In this document: piece after piece, positions 53,502 to 64,000 of the stretch
How positions within the stretch are numbered: position 1 is the stretch's first letter
Layout of the letters: every line of letters starts with the position of its first letter
NCBI GenBank assembly: GCA_039090855.1
Contig: CM077011.1
Span: forward strand, 23,995,001 to 24,059,000
DNA length: 64,000 nt
Direction of reading: 5' to 3'
Source: Macrothele yani
Taxonomy: Eukaryota; Arthropoda; Arachnida; Araneae; Macrothelidae
Translations under genes and position numbers: made by a program
Notes under the pieces: generated by a model
Told to the model about the DNA's origin: nothing
Databases searched by the model: none
The model's input: only the letters and a program-made list of their open reading frames with translations

Positions 53502-56500
53502 CTGTTGCAAGGTCAGGTGATGCGTAACATCACAGCCTCTCCTTGACAAATGTCAACCCCGCCTTCTCGTGGTGCATCCTGTTCCCACTAAAGGGGCTCT
53601 GACGACCGCCCATAGCGGTATAACTATACCATCGGGATCAGAGGAAATTCTATCCCACACTCACCAACCCGCTTGGCCAGCGTGGTGAGTTATGGCCAAA
53701 CCCCTCCAAAATGATTCCACAACTTAAATCTTGGCCCTCAGTCTCCGGCAGCTGGAATGTACCTGGCCAAGGCAGCGGCCAGTGCGACATGAAGGCAGAG
53801 GGTGCTAAGAATCCCCGGAGGACCGGACTAGGCTGCCATCTGATGTGCTGACCTTGGCTACTTACAATGGACGCTCCCTATCTTCTGATTCAAGGCTTCT
53901 TGAATTGGAAGAGGAACTACAAAGGATCAAGTGGGACATCGTGGGGCTAAGTGAGGTAAGGAGAAAAGGAGAAGATCTCATCGAACTGAAAAGTGGACAT
54001 CTCTTCTACTATCGTGGGACAGATACTGGCAGAACTAGTGGTGTTGGATTTATAATAAACAAGAAACTGAAGGATAAAGTTGTAGAAGTTGAAAGTTCCT
54101 CTGACAGAGCTGCACGACTCGTTATCCAACTCTCGAGAAGATACCAGGCTCAGATTATTCAAACTTATGCACCCACCACAAGTCATCCTGAAGAAGAAAT
54201 TGAAGAATTTTATGAGGAAATTTGTCATCTAAATAATAAAGGTAAGCAGCACTTGAAAATAATTATGGGAGATTTCAATGCAAAAATAGGGCAACGGCAA
54301 CAGAATGAAACTTCAGTAGGTAAATTCGGTCATGGCAACAGAAACCAGCGTGGAAATACTCTCGTTGAGTTTGCAGAGGCAGAAGGGTTTTTCATCTTGA
54401 ACTCCTTCTTCAAGAAAAAGCCACACAGGAAATGGACATGGAGACATCCAAATGGGACAACAAGTGAAATTGATTTTATTATGTGTAACAAAAAAATTCG
54501 TCATAGAAGACTGCAGTGTGCTAAACAAGTTCAACACAGGTAGTGACCATAGATTGGTGAGATGTAAGATGCACCTCAACACTAAACTTGAACGTGGCAA
54601 GCTCATAAGACAAACAAAATCTATTGACATAACCAACCTTAAAAAACACCATAATACCTTCAAGTTAGAACTGAAGAACAGGTTCTCTGCTTTAGAAGGC
54701 CTAACATCGGAAGAAGTGGACATCTCTGAAGTTAACAGAAAAGTAACCAAAGCTCTTATGGAAACAGCAACAAAATTAGCTGGGTCTAAGAACAAGTTGC
54801 ATGTGAACAAATTATCAGGAAAAACCAAAATGTTGATGCAAAAAAGAAGAGAGATGAGGACAACTAAAGAAGATGTGACTTCCAAAGTGGAATATATAGA
54901 GCTATGCAAGACAGTAAGAAAAAGTATCATTGAAGACGTAAGGAAATTCAACTGTGAACTAGTGAGGAAAGCAATTGAAAGCAACCAAAGCCTAAAGATA
55001 GCAAAGGGACATCTCAGTAAGGGAAGAAAACAGATTATGGCACTGAGAAAAGAAGATGGTTCTGTAACAAAGAAATAGAGGCGAAATTTTGACAAGAGTG
55101 AAAGATTTCTACTCCAAATTATATGAAAGGGATGATATATGCACTCCAGACATCATGAAAGATACCAGTACCAGAGTTCCTCCAGTCCTTCCAGCAGAAG
55201 TTGCACATGCAATCAAGAACATGAAGCGAGGAAAAGCTCCAGGAGAAGATGGAATTACTGTAGACATCATACAAGAAGCAAGTGGAGAAATCGAAACAGT
55301 ACTCGCCCAAATTTTCACTCGATGCCTTAATGAAGGAAAGATTCCTGAGGATTGGAACACCGCTACAATGATCCTGCTACATAAGAAAGGTGACATTGAG
55401 GATCTCGGAAACTACAGACCTATCAGCCTCCTATCAGTAGTTTATAAAATCTTCACTAAAGTTCTTTCACACCGCTTGAAGGTAGCACTGGACATGGCTC
55501 AACCGAGAGAACAAGCTGGATTCAGGAGTGGCTACAGCACAATAGATCATATCCACGTGCTGAGAGAACTAATTGAAAGAGCGAGGGAATATGAACTTCC
55601 ATTGTGCATGGCTTTTATCGATTATGGAAAAAGCCTTTGATTCGGTGAAACCATCAGCAGTTACAATGGCTCTGAAAACCTGCGGTATTGAAGATGCATA
55701 CATTAATATTATTAATAACATCTATGAAAATGCAAGTGCAAAAGATTAGGCTGTTTGAAAATACAACACACGTAAAAATTGGAAAGGGAGTGAGACAAGG
55801 TGACACCATATCTCCGAAGCTCTTTAATGCCACATTGGAGGGTGTTTTTCGGTCGCTGAGCTGGAAAACAAGGGGATAAAGATTAATGGAGATTATCTAA
55901 CCCACCTTCGTTTTGCTGATGACGTAGTCATTTTTGCAACTACCTCATCAGAGCTGCAGAGTATGATCCAGGAACTTGCTGACAAGAGTAAAGAAGTGGG
56001 ATTAAAAATGAACTTTCAGAAGACAAAAGTGATGTTCAATGCTTTTACAAGAAATGAAGATTTATCGATTGATGGAGAAAAGCTGGAGATAACAGACACG
56101 TACGTTTATCTTGGACAGCAGATATCAAGTGAGGGTCACATTGATGAAGAAATTAATCGGCGTACAAAACTTGCCTGGAGAGCTTTTGGAAGAAACAGCA
56201 TAATTTTCAAGAGCAATATGCCATTATGTCTTAAAAGAAAAGTGTTTGATCAATGCATCCTTCCAGTGCTTACGTATGGTGCAGAGACGTGGACCTTAAC
56301 TAAAAGAGACATACAAAGGCTGCAGACAACTCAAAGAAGCATGGAGAGGTGCATGCTTGGTGTAACCAGGAGAGATAAGAAGAGGAACTCGTGGATCCGA
56401 AAAATGACAAGAGTGGAAGACATCATGATCAAAGTTAAATCCCTGAAATGGCAATGGGCTGGACATACTGCCAGAAGGACAGATCATCGATGGACAGCCG

Positions 56501-56698
56501 AAATTTTAGATTGGATTCCAAGGGACAGGAAAAGACCCAGAAGAAGACCACATAGGAGATGGGTGGATGAAATTCGAAAGTATGCAGGGGTGACATGGAG
56601 GAGACTGGCACAAGACAGACCGTTGTGGAGGAAACTTGGGGAGACCTTCGTCCAGCAGTGGATTGATAATGGTTGACAATGATGATGATGATGATGTG
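53502..56698 (+). mobile_element. RTE-type LINE copy H, near full length
   Basis: The 5' leader (GCAAGGTCAGGTGATGCGTA onward) aligns with copy D from base 6387, and the 3' end is a GAT repeat at about 56683-56697. Leader differences include about 20 extra bases near 53777. No clear target duplication was seen. Very similar to copy D. Confidence 0.93.
53843..56676 (+). pseudogene. RTE ORF (endonuclease + reverse transcriptase), copy H
   Basis: The N-terminus LTLATYNGRSLSSDSRLLEL and endonuclease motifs GLSEVRRKGEDLIEL, MGDFNAKIGQR, WTWRHPNGTTSEIDFI and GSDHRLV are present. The polymerase has FIDYG(fs)KAFD-type motif A, VRQGDTISPKLF (motif B) and FADD (55914-55925). The C-terminal 237 codons (55963-56676) are open to the TGA after QQWIDNG. 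Breaks are single-base changes: an extra A in an A-run near 54487, an extra A near 55070, an extra base near 55625, an extra A near 55742 and a missing G near 55864. In addition, two extra bases after the start ATG (53843-53845) put it out of frame. Catalytic residues look intact. Confidence 0.93.
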
Positions 56699-57898
56699 TT
56701 AATGTTACTTAAATAATGCATCTCTAATGGAAGCCATCAAAATTCACTTAACTAATTTCCAATTTTCATCTGCAAATGATGTCAGGGACTTTGACAAAAA
56801 TTCCCTGACTTTGTTTTAAAACTCGAAAACACCTCATTAATAAGCATCCCAAACTCGCGCCCTGTCAGTTTTCCCACAAACTAGCAACCGGTGTTTTGAA
56901 CAGCATAAAGCAACATTTCCATCGATTTTTGAAGCTTTAGGAACTGCACGCGATCAAGGTCAACAGGAATCTCTCAGAATGTTCTAATTTTAGTTATTTT
57001 TATCTTCATTGATCTTAAATTAATCGAAATATTTACAGTTACTGGGTCCACGAGAATAAGTACGATATAACAACAACTATCACTTCTCTTTTTATGTAAT
57101 CGTGAAGACGAAATTAATTAATCAATAGAGTAACCACGAGTAGGGTTTTGAACTGCTTTACGATAAAAAAGTTTCACAATCTACGAATTCTTACGTGCTG
57201 TTTAATATTTCTTTAATGCAGGATTTCGTTTCCAAACACTGAGCTGATTTCGGTAAACGGAAGCAATTTGTTAGTATTTTGTGTACATATGTGTACACAG
57301 AGAAACGTGTGCTGACAGCTTTAGGTGCTTCATTAAGCGAAGCAGTACGGAATACGCATAAAATATTCGTAACGCTGTTTCACACTTCCTCGAGAGCTTG
57401 AATAGTGAACTGCACTGATACTAATGGAGAGCATAAAATCTCCTCAGATAAATCGAGGACCTCTGAACAGCGATATTATTTAAAATATTAAAGTGTAGAG
57501 GCGTCCATAATTTTTACGTCGGAATAATTTTCAGAAACCATTCCATGGAGATATGAAACAAATTCATAGCATACATATGCCTGAACGCCAAGCAGGGAAA
57601 GAACGGTAAATATAAATGAACGACTTTCAGTAAGCGAATGTATAGCACACCGATTCACAGCAAGCGAATTCACGGCACATAGTTGTGCTCAACCTGAAAG
57701 AGAAAAGCCCTAAAATTCATGTATATGAAGTTCTAATATTCAATACACTAACTCATGTCTGTCAGTAAATGAATTAACTTTGCACATGATGGAGCATAAT
57801 TTTATAGTATGACTTTTGTTTCTTTTTCTAAAAACGTATCTTGTAGTTTGTATTTATGTGTTGAGATAACCTCTCGTATCTCAGAGAACAGCTTAGTG

Positions 57899-57901
<3 letters not shown>
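56699..57901. other. Intergenic, no gene recognised
   Basis: A+T-rich; no element ends or coding motifs. Confidence 0.45.
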
Positions 57902-57935
<34 letters not shown>

Positions 57936-58175
57936 GCTTTGTCTTGGTTGAGCAACTATAAGGGTAACAAGTAGTCAGCTTTTCCTAATTTGGAGCTACT
58001 GGCTTCTAGGAAGTATAACGAAGTAAATTTCTCCGTCATTTCTGTCCACACCGGGGCTCGAATCCGGATCCCCTCACTCCGGAATAAGTCACTCTATCAA
58101 TTGAGCTACGCGGACGTTCGTTCTGACTGCTATCTGCCTTTATGTCGTGTGCGTCCTGCTGGCAGGTACGTCACA
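57902..58175 (-). mobile_element. tRNA-derived SINE with head type B, shared core and CA-repeat tail
   Basis: On the minus strand: leader TGTGACGTACCTGCC, then CGTAGCTCAATTGATAGAGT (A box), GGATTCGAGCCCC (B box), then CCTAGAAGCCAGTAGCTCCA and AAATTAGGAAAAGCTGACTA corresponding to the core of the 19.2-kb SINE, ending in a (CA)n tail seen as TG repeat at 57902-57932. It is the most complete head-B copy. The head looks like a tRNA, but its attachment to leader, core and tail argues for a SINE. Confidence 0.87.
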
Positions 58176-58299
58176 GAAGATAATGGTAGCAAGCACAGTA
58201 AGACAGACACGTCTTTCTTGCATTATGCGCGACCCAAACCCTTTCCCAACTAATCTCATGCTTTCATTTTCCTAGATGTTATTAATGATGTCGATGTGC

Positions 58300-58460
58300 A
58301 CTATGTATTTCCCACACCACAGGATTTCAAAGCTAGTAAAGTTGCTGATGGTTTGACGGAATCTAAACCATTTTCATAATCAATAAAGGACATACATAAT
58401 GAGAGTTTACACTCATTCACGCTTTCAATTAATTCTCACAGTGAATGTGCACTAAATAGA
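58300..58460 (-). mobile_element. RTE-type LINE, old internal fragment I
   Basis: Plus-strand landmarks CACAGGATTTCAAAGC and AACCATTTTCATAATC-ATAAA correspond to the reverse transcriptase motif A region of copy C (GCAGGATTTCAGAGC, GGCTTTTTCATAATCGATAAA). About 150 bp, clearly diverged, both ends truncated. Confidence 0.75.
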
Positions 58461-58484
58461 CAAAACAGTAGAGATACCTACCTA

Positions 58485-59300
58485 TTAACGGTTTGGTCCA
58501 CCTCTAGTGCCAAAAACAGCTTGTACACGCCGAGGCATCAACTCCACCTGATGCCATTGGATTTCTGGAGGTAATGCCAGCTGTGCCTGTTGTAGCATTG
58601 TTCACAACTTCTCCCGAAGCATCTGTCCAGGATCCATGGATCCGATGTTCCGCTCCAGAGTATCCCAGAGAGCTTCCACAATGTTTACATCCTTGGGGAC
58701 TGGGTGGTTCTAAACTAAGGTGAGTGTTCTTCTAGCCATGCCTCGGTGTTTGCAGCCCGGTGGTGAGGTGTATTGTACTTCTGAAACAGATCATTGGCCA
58801 GAGAATGCGCTAAGGCCGTGAAAACGTGTATGTGATCAGCAGCACATTCTCGTAGCGCGCATTGGAAAAGGACCTCTCCAGACACACTAAGGAATCTAAC
58901 ATATACCATGAGAAGACTTCAAACCACCACAGAGCCACCACCGCCTTGAACAAAGTCGACTTGGCCCAGTGGGGGGCTATGGCCTCATGCTGTCGATGCC
59001 ACACTAGCACCCTCCCAGCTCGGTATAGCTGAAAACGGAATTAATTTGACCACACAAGGCACCACCTTGCATAGGTCCCAAATATTTAAACTGGATGGGA
59101 TTTTCTCCGCCGTTGCCAAGCGGTCTGAACGAACCTGAATAGTCTACGCCAACCCCTGTTTTCAATGGTGTGGTGGGCCACCGCTTACTCTCTGTGGTTT
59201 GGTACGTCCATCGATGGTATAGTCGTGGTATACCTGAAATACGGTTGCCCTCGCGAATCCTAGGGTTCTTACCACTTGGGCGATAGAATGACACCCGGTT
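58485..59300 (-). pseudogene. Old Tc1 transposase relic
   Basis: Minus-strand readings spread over three frames: SGIPRLYHRWTYQTTESKRW (DNA-binding part), RQHEAIAPHWAKST, VFSWYMLDSLVCLERSFSNA (hinge VWGVFSW-like), ANDLFQKYNTPHHRAANTEA (second Asp block, Asp is Tyr), VEALWDTLERNIGSMDPGQM (Glu present) and VELMPRRVQAVFGTRGGPNR (C-terminus). The block order is exactly that of a Tc1 transposase. Many frameshifts and stops, with a lost catalytic Asp, mark it as one of the oldest Tc1 copies. Inverted ends were not identified. Confidence 0.8.
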
Positions 59301-59399
59301 CACAATTTCACTGAAATGAAATGGAAAACTTCAGGTGTAAAGCTCTGCAGTGAAAATTGAAATTTATGAGATGGACTGTCGCTGCATTTTCCTGTTGAA

Positions 59400-60830
59400 T
59401 TTCGACCTGTCGGTATTTTTAATTCGGTGTTCTGGTTGTTTGGATTGTGTATGTGAGTGGCTTGGTTCTCGGGATTATGTCTGTGGGTTTTTGTTCTGTT
59501 GTGTCTGTATTTTTATTTCGGTTTCTGATTATTTTAATTGTATGACGTTATAATTTGTGGTGTTCAGATTGTCTGGATTGTGACTATTTATGTTTTGGTT
59601 CGCTGTATTTTAGTTATCGAGATTGTGTCTGTGGTGTTTAGTCCAAACGGTGTTCTGCTTATCAAGATTGTGTCTGTGTATGTTCGTTCTTAGCAGATAT
59701 TTTCCTGTTAGTATTTCGATTTATGGTGTTACGGTTGTTTGGATTATGTATGTGTCGTTTTTGCCTAGTGTTATAAAGGTGGAGGTTTTATCCTGTTGGA
59801 TTTTGTCCTGTCGGTGTTTTTGCTATGGGCGTTGTGGTTGTCCGAATTGTGTATGTAGGTGTTCATGTTTTGGAATTTGTGTCTGTGGGTTTTTTGTGCT
59901 GTTGAATTATCGCCTGTTAGTATTTTGCTTGTTGGTATGCTGGTTGTTTGGATTGTATATGGCAGTATTTTCATTGCTGGTAATGTTGTTGTGGTGATAT
60001 TGTCCACGGGTAATTTGTTCTTTTGGATCTTGTCGTGAATGTGTTTTCCTTGACAGTGTTTTGATTGCTCATATTGAATATGTTAGTGATATACACATAC
60101 ATACATAAAAGTTGTCGGTATTGTGTCTGTGGGTGTGTTGTTCTTTTTGAATTTGTCCTGTCAGTGGTTTGGTTGAAGGTGTGATTATTTGGAATACATA
60201 TGTTAAAGCGGTCAGGATTGTGTCAATAGGTGTTTTGTCCTTTAGAAATTTATCCTGTCGTTGTTCTTCTTATTTTGATTGTGTCAATCGGTGTTTTGTC
60301 CCTTAGAAATTTATCCTGTCGTTGTTCTGCTTATTTTGATTGTGTCTGTAGGGTGTTTTGCCCTTTTGTAATTTGTTCTGTCAGTGTTTTGGTTGTCGGT
60401 GTTCTGATTGTTTTGATTGTACATGTTAGTGTTCTGGCTGTCGGGATTGTGTCTGAGGGTGATTTGACCTGTTACTTTTGGAATATGTCTTCTCGGTGTT
60501 TTGATTGTACATGTTAGTGTTCTGGCTGTCGGGATTGTGTCTGAGGGTGATTTGACCTGTTACTTTTGGAATATGTCTTCTCGGTGTTTTGGTTGTCAAT
60601 GTTCTGGTTGTTTGGATTGCGTCTGCGTGTGTTTTGTCCTGCTGCAGCTTTTTTAGTTGGTATTTTGATTATTGATGTCTTCGTTTTTGGGATTGTGTAT
60701 GTGAGTGTTTTGGGTTTCGGTGCTTTAGATGTCGGGATTGTATCTGTGCAAGTTTCTCCTGCTGGTATTTTGAATGTCGGCATCTTGGATTTAGGTATTC
60801 TATCTGTCCGTATTTTGACCAAACTGGATA
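59400..60830 (+). repeat. Degenerate G+T-rich minisatellite, ~1.4 kb
   Basis: Built from phrases such as GGATTGTGTCTGTGGGTGTT and TTTTGTCCTGTCGGTGTTTT. An exact-looking 88-bp direct duplication begins at about 60413 and 60501; a 60-bp duplication lies at about 60229-60350. The plus strand is poor in C and A throughout, so it keeps long spurious frames open (for example 59623-59997). Confidence 0.85.
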
Positions 60831-62523
60831 AAGAGCACATACAAAAATGTCCTCAACAAAGTCAGCTAACTGTGATCAATAAAGGGCCATTATGTGGAAG
60901 AGAAAAGGGAATAGGCCGTAAAAGTGACGTGTCTTGTGCATAAGATTAAATGGACCCCAAAACCGAAAAGGTATTTCCTTTCATTTACAACAAAGTATAT
61001 TGTCAAAATGTGTTACTCAATTGTCGAAGTCAATTTAAGACAAATATACTACGATCAGAAATGAATCTAAAGCATCAGAACACACGGTGTGGTCAAGAGC
61101 GATACGTGAGATGATTGTTTTCTTAATGAACTTCGATGAACAATTTTTGAAAGCTTTTTTAAAAATTATTAAATATCACAGATTGATGGTAAAATTATTC
61201 TCATCAGTCACACTTCGAAACGTACCCGATAGTTGAATTTTAAAATCGCTATTCATATGTTCATTAATGGACCTAAAAGGGTCGAGATATGCCATAATTT
61301 TGTCATTATTTGTTTTAATCTATTTTGTTGAATACATTTAATTTCGTAGCGGCTGGACGTTAGTGGGAAACAGGTATGAATCACCTAAATTAATTTTCAG
61401 AGAGAATGGTGAAACATAAGCAAGTTTACGAAAATAAAAGCCATCCTGTAAATAAAAAAGCTGAAACACATAATAAAAAACAATCGTTTTCTTACAACGT
61501 CAGTTCCAATCGTTGCAGTACAAGAACTAGATTTTGTCAAAGATCATATCTAACCACCTCCTAACAGTTGATTTTGTTTCTAATGTCTGCATTATGTATT
61601 AATATTCTTTGTTTGCCCTTAGTTATTTTCAAAAGCACTGGAATTCGTCACACGATTTATACCTTGTCGTTATTAAAAAATAAAGTACAATTTTTATTCA
61701 TTTTACTTTAAAAAAAAAACATTAAATAAAGTTTGATCCCCTCATGGGAAAACGAAATGTTGCCAGCTGAGAACTCTCCTAAGCTCATTAATCTTATGAA
61801 AGCAAGCACCCTGTCTCTATCATAAACAAAGGAAATTCACCTAATTTTTGAGCTGTTGAATCATATTTCATCAAAATTATGTACTATGTCACCTTTAAGT
61901 TCGAAATTACCGTGAAACACGAAGAGTTATTGAGAAAAGGAACATATATTTTTTCAGACATTGTTGTTTTTCGTCGCTTTTGTCAGGATATTTTTCTTTA
62001 GATCGTATGCTTGATGTCAAATTTTAGCCGCTGTTACATGGAAACATGTTATGCTTGTCCGTCACGAACCTGCCCCGAATATAAAAAGAACCAGATTCGT
62101 AAACTCATTTATTACTAAAGATATCGTGTTATCGATGAGAGAACAAAAAATCAAAATGATGGTTTCCAAAGTATTTTTGGAAGCTCTTTCCCCTTTAAGA
62201 AAATTTGGCAGATTTTGAAATAAACAGGAAAATCTTCAATAGGAGATTAAGAAATAAATAATTATCAGGCATACTTTATGAAAACTATTATAGGTATTAT
62301 AATTTTTTTCATAAAGAACGTAGTAAGAATAATGCTGAAACGGAACTTTTACTGTCAGTTATTTAGTGGAAAACCAATAAAAATATGCAAGATAAACAAA
62401 CTTTATTTCAACTTAATGCTTGGATGTTCTTTCAATTACGTTAAAATTTATTCTTTCAGGCGCAAAATAATGACCGATCCGGGACATTGTCGGTCGCGTG
62501 GGGTGCGTTTCGGCAGCAGTGTG
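60831..62523. other. Intergenic, no gene recognised
   Basis: A+T-rich DNA without coding or structural signals. Confidence 0.45.
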
Positions 62524-63345
62524 TAGTAGTACGAAGAATGACGTTAAACACACGTGGCAAGAGTGTGAAGGGAATAGTACGAAGGACGTTGGCACGTGGC
62601 AAGAGTGTGTGTACGAAGAATGACGTTAAGACGTGGCACGACTGTGAAGAGAATAGTCCGAAGAACGACGTTGACACGTGACAAGAGTGTGAAGGGGATA
62701 GAACGAAGAAGGACGTTCACAAGTGGCAAGAGTGTGAAGGGATTAGCACGAAGAAGGACGTTGACACGTGGCAAGAAAGTGAAGGGAATAGTACGAAGAA
62801 GGACGTTGACACGTGACAACAGTGTGAAGGGCATACTACGTAGAAGGACGTTGGCAGGTGGCAAGAATGTGAAGGGAATAGTACGAAGAAGAACATTGAC
62901 ACGTGGCAAGAGTGTGAAGGGAATAGTACGAAAAAGGACATTGACACGTGTAAAGGTAATAGTACGAAGAAGGACGTTGACACGTGGCAAGAGTGTGAAG
63001 GAATAGTACGAAGAAGGACGTTGTCACGTGGCAAGATTGTGAAGGGAATAGTACGAAGGAGGACGTTGACACGTGGCAAGAGTGTGAAGAGAATAGTACG
63101 AAGAAGGTCGTTGACACGTGGCAAGAGTCTGAAGGGAACAGTAAGAAGAAGGACATTGACCCGTGGCAAGAGTATGAAGGGAATAGTAAGAAGAAGGTTG
63201 TTGACACGTGGCAAGTGTATGAAAGAATAGTACGAAGAAGGACGTCGATACGTGGCAATAGTGTGAAGGGCATAGTACGAAGAAGGATGTTGAAACGTAG
63301 CAAGTGTGTGAAGGGAATTGTACGAAGCAGAACGTAGGACACGAG
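62524..63345 (+). repeat. 45-bp minisatellite, ~18 units
   Basis: Unit GACACGTGGCAAGAGTGTGA followed by AGGGAATAGTACGAAGAAGGACGTT in shortened form; period 45. Units vary by substitutions and occasional indels. Since 45 is divisible by three, long frames stay open on both strands (for example minus 62717-63394, plus 62596-63006) with 15-residue repeats. The one-base indels and lack of any non-repeat domain argue against a real protein. Confidence 0.93.
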
Positions 63346-64000
63346 AGAACGTTCTGGACGTCGTGCACAGAAAACGCGGACGGTCAATATTCATCTCCTG
63401 AGGATGCAGTTGAGGGACGGATCTGCATCATCAACGGCGTCGGCACAGTAGTGGCCGACTGTGACGCATTCTTCCATGTCATCTGTAACAGAACTTCGCT
63501 GGTTGTTACAGTTCCGACTGCAGGCTCCCCGGCCACTCCGCAGGCTACTTTTGACACCACAGGACTAAACTGCCTATCTGCAATGGTACATCAAACGAAG
63601 GAAGTGGCATGACGAATGGCACACTATCGTGTTCCGGACCAAACGCGCTTTTGTTTAGGCGAAAATGATGGCGGATTTGTTTTCGGCAGTAATAGAGGCG
63701 TCGAGAAAAGTGTAATCGCACAAGGCATACCGCACCAGCACGAGGCATTATTGTCTGGCGTGCTGTCGGGTACGAAAGCAGACCACCTTTCGTGATAGTC
63801 CGTATGACCATAACGAGTACCCGTTACGTTAATGATATTCTACTGTTGGTCGCGTTTCCGTACCTGCATGACGTCAGCGGGACGATATTTCGGCAGGACA
63901 AGGCCATTCCGCAATTTGCAGTGACAACCCGTGCCTTCTGCAAGGATAGCAAAGTTCCACTTGTGCTGCGACCGTCCAGATCGCCGGATTTATCACCCAT
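63346..64000 (+). pseudogene. Tc1 transposase relic, cut by window end
   Basis: Readable in shifting frames: RRAQKTRTVNIHLLRMQLRD and GSASSTASAQ (second DNA-binding domain), LQAPRPLRRLLLTPQ, YLQWYIKRRKWHDEWHTIVF, TRFCLGENDGG (first Asp block, partly lost), GIIVWRAVGYESRPPFVIVR, TSTRYVNDILL, TIFRQDKAIPQFAVTT (second Asp) and LRPSRSPDLSP, at which point the window ends, so the Glu motif is outside. Frameshifts are frequent. The block style resembles the transposon C family. The 45-bp minisatellite lies where its N-terminus should be. Confidence 0.82.

Noticed and set aside
58037..58110. Possible tRNA gene on the minus strand
   Set aside because: A and B boxes are good, but the segment continues into a SINE core and CA-repeat tail and has a leader shared with other SINE copies; acceptor-stem pairing was not convincing.
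62717..63394. Long open frame on the minus strand (225 codons), plus others on both strands
   Set aside because: Produced by a 45-bp repeat whose length is a multiple of three; no non-repeat domain, and units contain frame-breaking indels.

Overview
This is a repeat-dense, A+T-rich stretch of nuclear DNA from an animal, most likely an arthropod. The assignment rests on the mix of DNA transposons (Tc1-like, mariner, pogo/Tigger, hAT-like), RTE-type LINEs and tRNA-derived SINEs, and I cannot name the species. I recognise no host gene, no rRNA, no CRISPR array and no bacterial-type operon. Almost every long open frame belongs to a transposable element, to a shadow of one, or to a tandem repeat whose period is a multiple of three. 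Only one transposase frame is uninterrupted from start to stop (44294-45316, minus).

Layout. 0-2 kb: three RTE LINE 3' ends in a row (minus). 2.9-4.5: complete but broken Tc1 element. 6.4-9.5: full-length RTE LINE with a 13-bp target-site duplication (TSD). 10.0-12.3: Tc1 relic, a folded-back RTE fragment and a third transposase fragment. 13.4-15.2: Tc1 relic split by a SINE and by a 37-bp minisatellite grown from its own coding sequence. 15.4-17.1: Tc1 with long inverted ends. 17.1-19.4: three SINEs. 20.0-21.3: short Tc1. 21.8-26.1: satellite complex made of ~130-bp monomers, a 13/24-bp array and a 1-kb hAT-like MITE. 28.5-32.5: two mariner relics and a transposase scrap. 33.4-33.9: 146-bp triplet repeat. 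34.7-36.1: Tc1. 36.3-37.4: internally deleted Tigger element holding a SINE. 40.1-41.7: Tc1 with a LINE-derived patch. 42.4-43.3: mariner relic. 43.8-50.7: remnant of a second LINE type (minus), interrupted by two complete Tc1 elements. 50.9-52.2: mariner relic. 52.3-56.7: two more RTE copies, one near full length. 57.9-59.3: SINE, RTE scrap, Tc1 relic. 59.4-60.8: G+T-rich degenerate minisatellite. 62.5-63.3: 45-bp minisatellite. 63.3-64.0: Tc1 relic running off the window.

The elements form a record of successive insertions. Tc1 elements lie inside a LINE ORF1 and its 3' region, and SINEs lie inside a Tc1 relic and a Tigger relic. RTE copies at 6.4 and 53.5 kb are very similar and look like the youngest LINEs. 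A repeated theme is that transposon relics here carry young tandem arrays: 37 bp, 172 bp, 36 bp twice, 13/24 bp, and possibly 45 bp. The most informative single events are four. One is the minisatellite grown from a transposase motif. The second is the array built from a transposon-end/target junction. The third is a 58-bp piece of LINE plus a local inversion patched into a Tc1 copy. The fourth is a set of SINEs sharing one core behind different tRNA-like heads. Family names come from recognising protein motifs by eye; no database search was run.
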